Of a DNA stretch of 6,063 nucleotides, positions 4,440 to 6,063 are shown piece by piece. The DNA lies in the NCBI GenBank assembly GCA_014239005.1, contig JABAAA010000009.1, forward strand, positions 10,413-16,475, in the 5' to 3' direction. This stretch comes from Alphaproteobacteria bacterium (GTDB lineage Bacteria; Pseudomonadota; Alphaproteobacteria; JABAAW01). The notes below the pieces were generated by a model. That model saw only the letters and a list, made by a program, of their open reading frames with translations, did no database searches and was not told where the DNA came from. A program made the position numbers and the translations under genes. Every line of letters starts with the position of its first letter. Positions within the stretch are counted from its first letter, which is position 1.

Positions 4440-5153
4440 ATGGCAGACAGAATCAGCGGCGGCAACACGCAAGCAGTGCAGCAACAGCGGACGCAGGAGA
4501 CGCAAGAATCTTCTCCCTCTGCGAAAGCCCTGCAAGGAAGGGGCGCGCAGAAGGACGATGTTTCTTCCGTGCGCCAACACGCGTCTTCTTTTGATGTCAA
4601 GCAGGGCGGAGGAAAGTCGTGGAAGGCGCGTGCCGCAAAACTCGACGGCACCGCGCCGCGCAGCAAGGCTTCGGCAACGGCACGCAAAACTGACAGCGGC
4701 ACGGCATCCAAGTATGCTGCCAAGACAGCATCCAAGCATGCTCCCAAGCCTACTGCCAAGCCTGCCGCCAAGCATGCTACCGGTCGACCTGCGATGCCCG
4801 CTCCTTACAGCGGACCCGGACCGCGCACGCTTCAGCGCGGGGCAGCGGCGTCGCGCGCGACCATTTCGAGGTCGGGTAGCAATCCCTTCGATGTGCGTCG
4901 ACGCGAGTTCAAAGAGCAGTTGCAACAACGCACGCAAGAGTACGACCGCAGGACCTCCGAACTCAAACCCTTCCAGCGTAATATCTATCAGGACGAAAAA
5001 GCCGCGATTGCCTCCTTGCTCCAACAGACCCCGGGCGATGCGCCGACGGCGAACAAGCAATTCTCCGAGCTGGTAAGCCACGCAAGCGCGATCGAGAGCT
5101 TGTTCCGCGGCGACGACTCTTACCTCGGCGACATGATGACAAAGCAGTGGTAG
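4440..5153 (+). CDS. Putative secreted protein with H1-like Lys/Ala/Pro repeats and NPF motif
   Basis: A 237-residue basic protein, family not recognised, with no signal peptide or membrane segment. It opens MADRISGGNT, closely matching the next gene's MVERISSGQT. Residues 89-112 are three 8-residue repeats (ASKYAAKT, ASKHAPKP, TAKPAAKH), similar to histone H1-like tails and to low-complexity linkers. A Pro-rich PAMPAPYSGPGP follows (118-129), then NPF (148-150), the ligand of EH domains in host endocytic proteins. Residues 153-223 look helical and charged. The stop of the previous gene sits inside the Shine-Dalgarno TAGGAG (4427-4432, 7 nt from ATG), so translation is probably coupled. An in-frame ATG at 4317 is rejected because it would overlap the previous gene by over 100 bp. 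It may be an effector or a nucleic-acid-binding partner. Confidence 0.7.
   Translation: MADRISGGNTQAVQQQRTQETQESSPSAKALQGRGAQKDDVSSVRQHASSFDVKQGGGKSWKARAAKLDGTAPRSKASATARKTDSGTASKYAAKTASKHAPKPTAKPAAKHATGRPAMPAPYSGPGPRTLQRGAAASRATISRSGSNPFDVRRREFKEQLQQRTQEYDRRTSELKPFQRNIYQDEKAAIASLLQQTPGDAPTANKQFSELVSHASAIESLFRGDDSYLGDMMTKQW
4704..4775 (+). repeat. Three 24-bp units encoding Lys/Ala/Pro octapeptides
   Basis: Units at 4704-4727, 4728-4751 and 4752-4775 encode ASKYAAKT, ASKHAPKP and TAKPAAKH. GCATCCAAG is shared by the first two units, and the CCAAG core recurs throughout. The 24-bp period is twice the 12-bp period seen elsewhere in the window. Confidence 0.7.
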
Positions 5154-5159
5154 AGGACG

Positions 5160-6063
5160 ATGGTCGAGCGAATCAGCAGCGGACAGACCTCAGCTTTGCG
5201 AGGACAAGCAACCGAAAAAACGCACGCCGACAAAGACGGCGGTAAGGGCGCAAAGGCGACGGCACTCGACAAGAGGCAGGCGGTGCGCGAACACGGCGCG
5301 CAGCTGCGCACGCACAAACAACAGGTCGCGACGAAGAAGGGAGGACAAACCTTCTTCCAACGATATTTCGGCAAAAAGACACTCTCTCCAGAGCAGGTGA
5401 AAAAGCAAGAACGCACAGAGCGACGCCAACGCCTGCAGCAACAAGGACCCAAGCTCGAACAACACAAGAAGAATGCCTTCGAGGCGCGCGCCACCCACGC
5501 ACGCGATGTGCAAGAAAAGAAGCAAGAAAAGAAAAATACCATCGAGGCGCGCACCACTCACACACGCGACGGGCAAGAAAAGAAGCAAGGGGTTGAAGTT
5601 GTTGCCTTCAAGCATGACGAGAACAGGTTGCGCGACAGGCTGGGCGCGTTGGACGCGTATGTCAAGCATACGGCGGAAGGAAAAGCCGTGCGCTTCGTCG
5701 ATCCGAAGCCCACCCTTCAGCAACGCAGCGCGCTCTTGCTAGAGGGACGCAGAAGCTTCTTCGGACAGGCAGGGGCAAAGTTCAAGGATATGATGCTGCA
5801 CGTCTTTCGTCCGCAAAAGTGGCAAGCGCGTCAAGTCGCGCTCAGTGAGGCGCGCAAGACGGAACTGGCGCTCGTCAGGCACAACCACGACCGCCAGATG
5901 GCAGCGTTGCGCGAGGCGGACAAGAAGATCGCGGCGGATCACAAGGACATGGAGGCGATCCACAAGAGGTCGTTGGAGGACAGCGTCGAAAAGCCCAAAG
6001 CCGTGTCAGGGCATCTTGCCGAAAAGCTGACCTACAAGAGCGATCCCGAACTTTTGAAAAACC
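5160..6063 (+). CDS. Charged, coiled-coil-rich putative effector (3' end beyond window)
   Basis: The frame opens at the ATG at 5160 and continues 301 codons to the edge with no stop, so the gene is cut by the window. The family is not recognised. The N-terminus MVERISSGQT resembles MADRISGGNT of the gene before it, and both starts share GACGATGG context, suggesting tandem duplication. The protein is very rich in Lys, Arg, Gln and Glu. It has an aromatic patch TFFQRYFGKKT (64-74), two 21-residue repeats (105-125, 126-146), a second aromatic segment RSFFGQAGAKFKDMMLHVF (198-216), and a long charged, probably coiled-coil stretch (222-275). It starts 6 nt after the previous stop. AGAGGA (5152-5157) is unusually close to the ATG, so coupled re-initiation is likely. 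Effector, chaperone or structural roles all remain possible. Confidence 0.7.
   Translation, partial: MVERISSGQTSALRGQATEKTHADKDGGKGAKATALDKRQAVREHGAQLRTHKQQVATKKGGQTFFQRYFGKKTLSPEQVKKQERTERRQRLQQQGPKLEQHKKNAFEARATHARDVQEKKQEKKNTIEARTTHTRDGQEKKQGVEVVAFKHDENRLRDRLGALDAYVKHTAEGKAVRFVDPKPTLQQRSALLLEGRRSFFGQAGAKFKDMMLHVFRPQKWQARQVALSEARKTELALVRHNHDRQMAALREADKKIAADHKDMEAIHKRSLEDSVEKPKAVSGHLAEKLTYKSDPELLKN
5472..5597 (+). repeat. Two 63-bp (21-residue) tandem repeats
   Basis: Units 5472-5534 and 5535-5597 encode NAFEARATHARDVQEKKQEK-K and NTIEARTTHTRDGQEKKQGV-E, sharing EAR-TH-RD-QEKKQ. Nucleotide identity is high (GAGGCGCGC, CACGCGA, CAAGAAAAGAAGCAAG), so the duplication looks fairly recent. Confidence 0.85.
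5511..5534 (+). repeat. Near-perfect 12-bp tandem duplication (QEKK repeat)
   Basis: CAAGAAAAGAAG (5511-5522) is followed directly by CAAGAAAAGAAA (5523-5534), one mismatch, encoding QEKK-QEKK. It is nested inside the first 63-bp repeat. Confidence 0.8.

Noticed and set aside
3818..4771. 317-residue minus-strand open frame
   Set aside because: Spans the junction between two plus-strand genes whose starts, Shine-Dalgarno and shared leader support the plus strand; Cys- and Arg-rich composition looks like an antisense artefact.
5120..5723. Several overlapping minus-strand frames rich in Phe, Leu and Cys
   Set aside because: Antisense of the Lys/Glu-rich plus gene, whose frame is open over 301 codons; three mutually overlapping frames cannot all be real.
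1..6063. tRNA, rRNA, CRISPR arrays, insertion sequences
   Set aside because: I saw no cloverleaf, no regularly spaced dyad repeats with spacers, no transposase motifs and no terminal inverted repeats; the repeats present are short tandem duplications inside genes or leaders.

Overview
The window looks like part of a type III secretion (T3SS) locus from a Gram-negative bacterium that lives with eukaryotic hosts. The strongest anchor is a 75-residue needle subunit (SctF/YscF/PrgI family) on the minus strand. I cannot name the organism. Coding DNA is GC-rich, while the 273 bp between the two divergent gene sets is strikingly A/T-rich. The minus-strand order (small helical protein, needle, small protein, TPR protein) resembles the sctE-sctF-sctG arrangement of Chlamydiota and Yersinia-type systems, but this is suggestive only.

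Minus strand, read right to left from about 1784: candidate promoter, C-rich leader with a 25-bp tandem repeat, small SctE-like helical protein (1640-1392), C-rich spacer, needle sctF (1290-1063), unknown 133-residue protein (1058-657), TPR chaperone-like protein (654-133), then another C-rich spacer and possibly the first codons of a further gene at the edge. Spacings of 4 and 2 nt between the last three genes point to one operon that makes and chaperones the needle.

Plus strand, read left to right from the A/T-rich region: four large, hydrophilic, low-complexity proteins (1976-3244, 3290-4429, 4440-5153, 5160 to the edge). They lack signal peptides and membrane segments. I do not recognise any of them as a named family. 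The first two are built like injected effectors: disordered regions full of host-signalling motifs, followed by helical C-termini that resemble each other. The second carries two EPIYA-like motifs (EPVYA, EPQYA), each also fitting the Grb2 SH2 consensus pY-x-N, and a near-canonical SH3 ligand RALPPTP. The first carries several PxxPxR/PxxxPR motifs and YxxL tyrosines. The third and fourth share an N-terminal leader and look like tandem duplicates; the third also has a histone-H1-like Lys/Ala/Pro repeat.

Working model (inference): the minus operon builds the needle, and the divergent plus operon supplies substrates, probably a new family of phosphotyrosine/SH3-mimic effectors. A recurring oddity is perfect or near-perfect two-copy 12-bp tandem duplications in genes of both operons.
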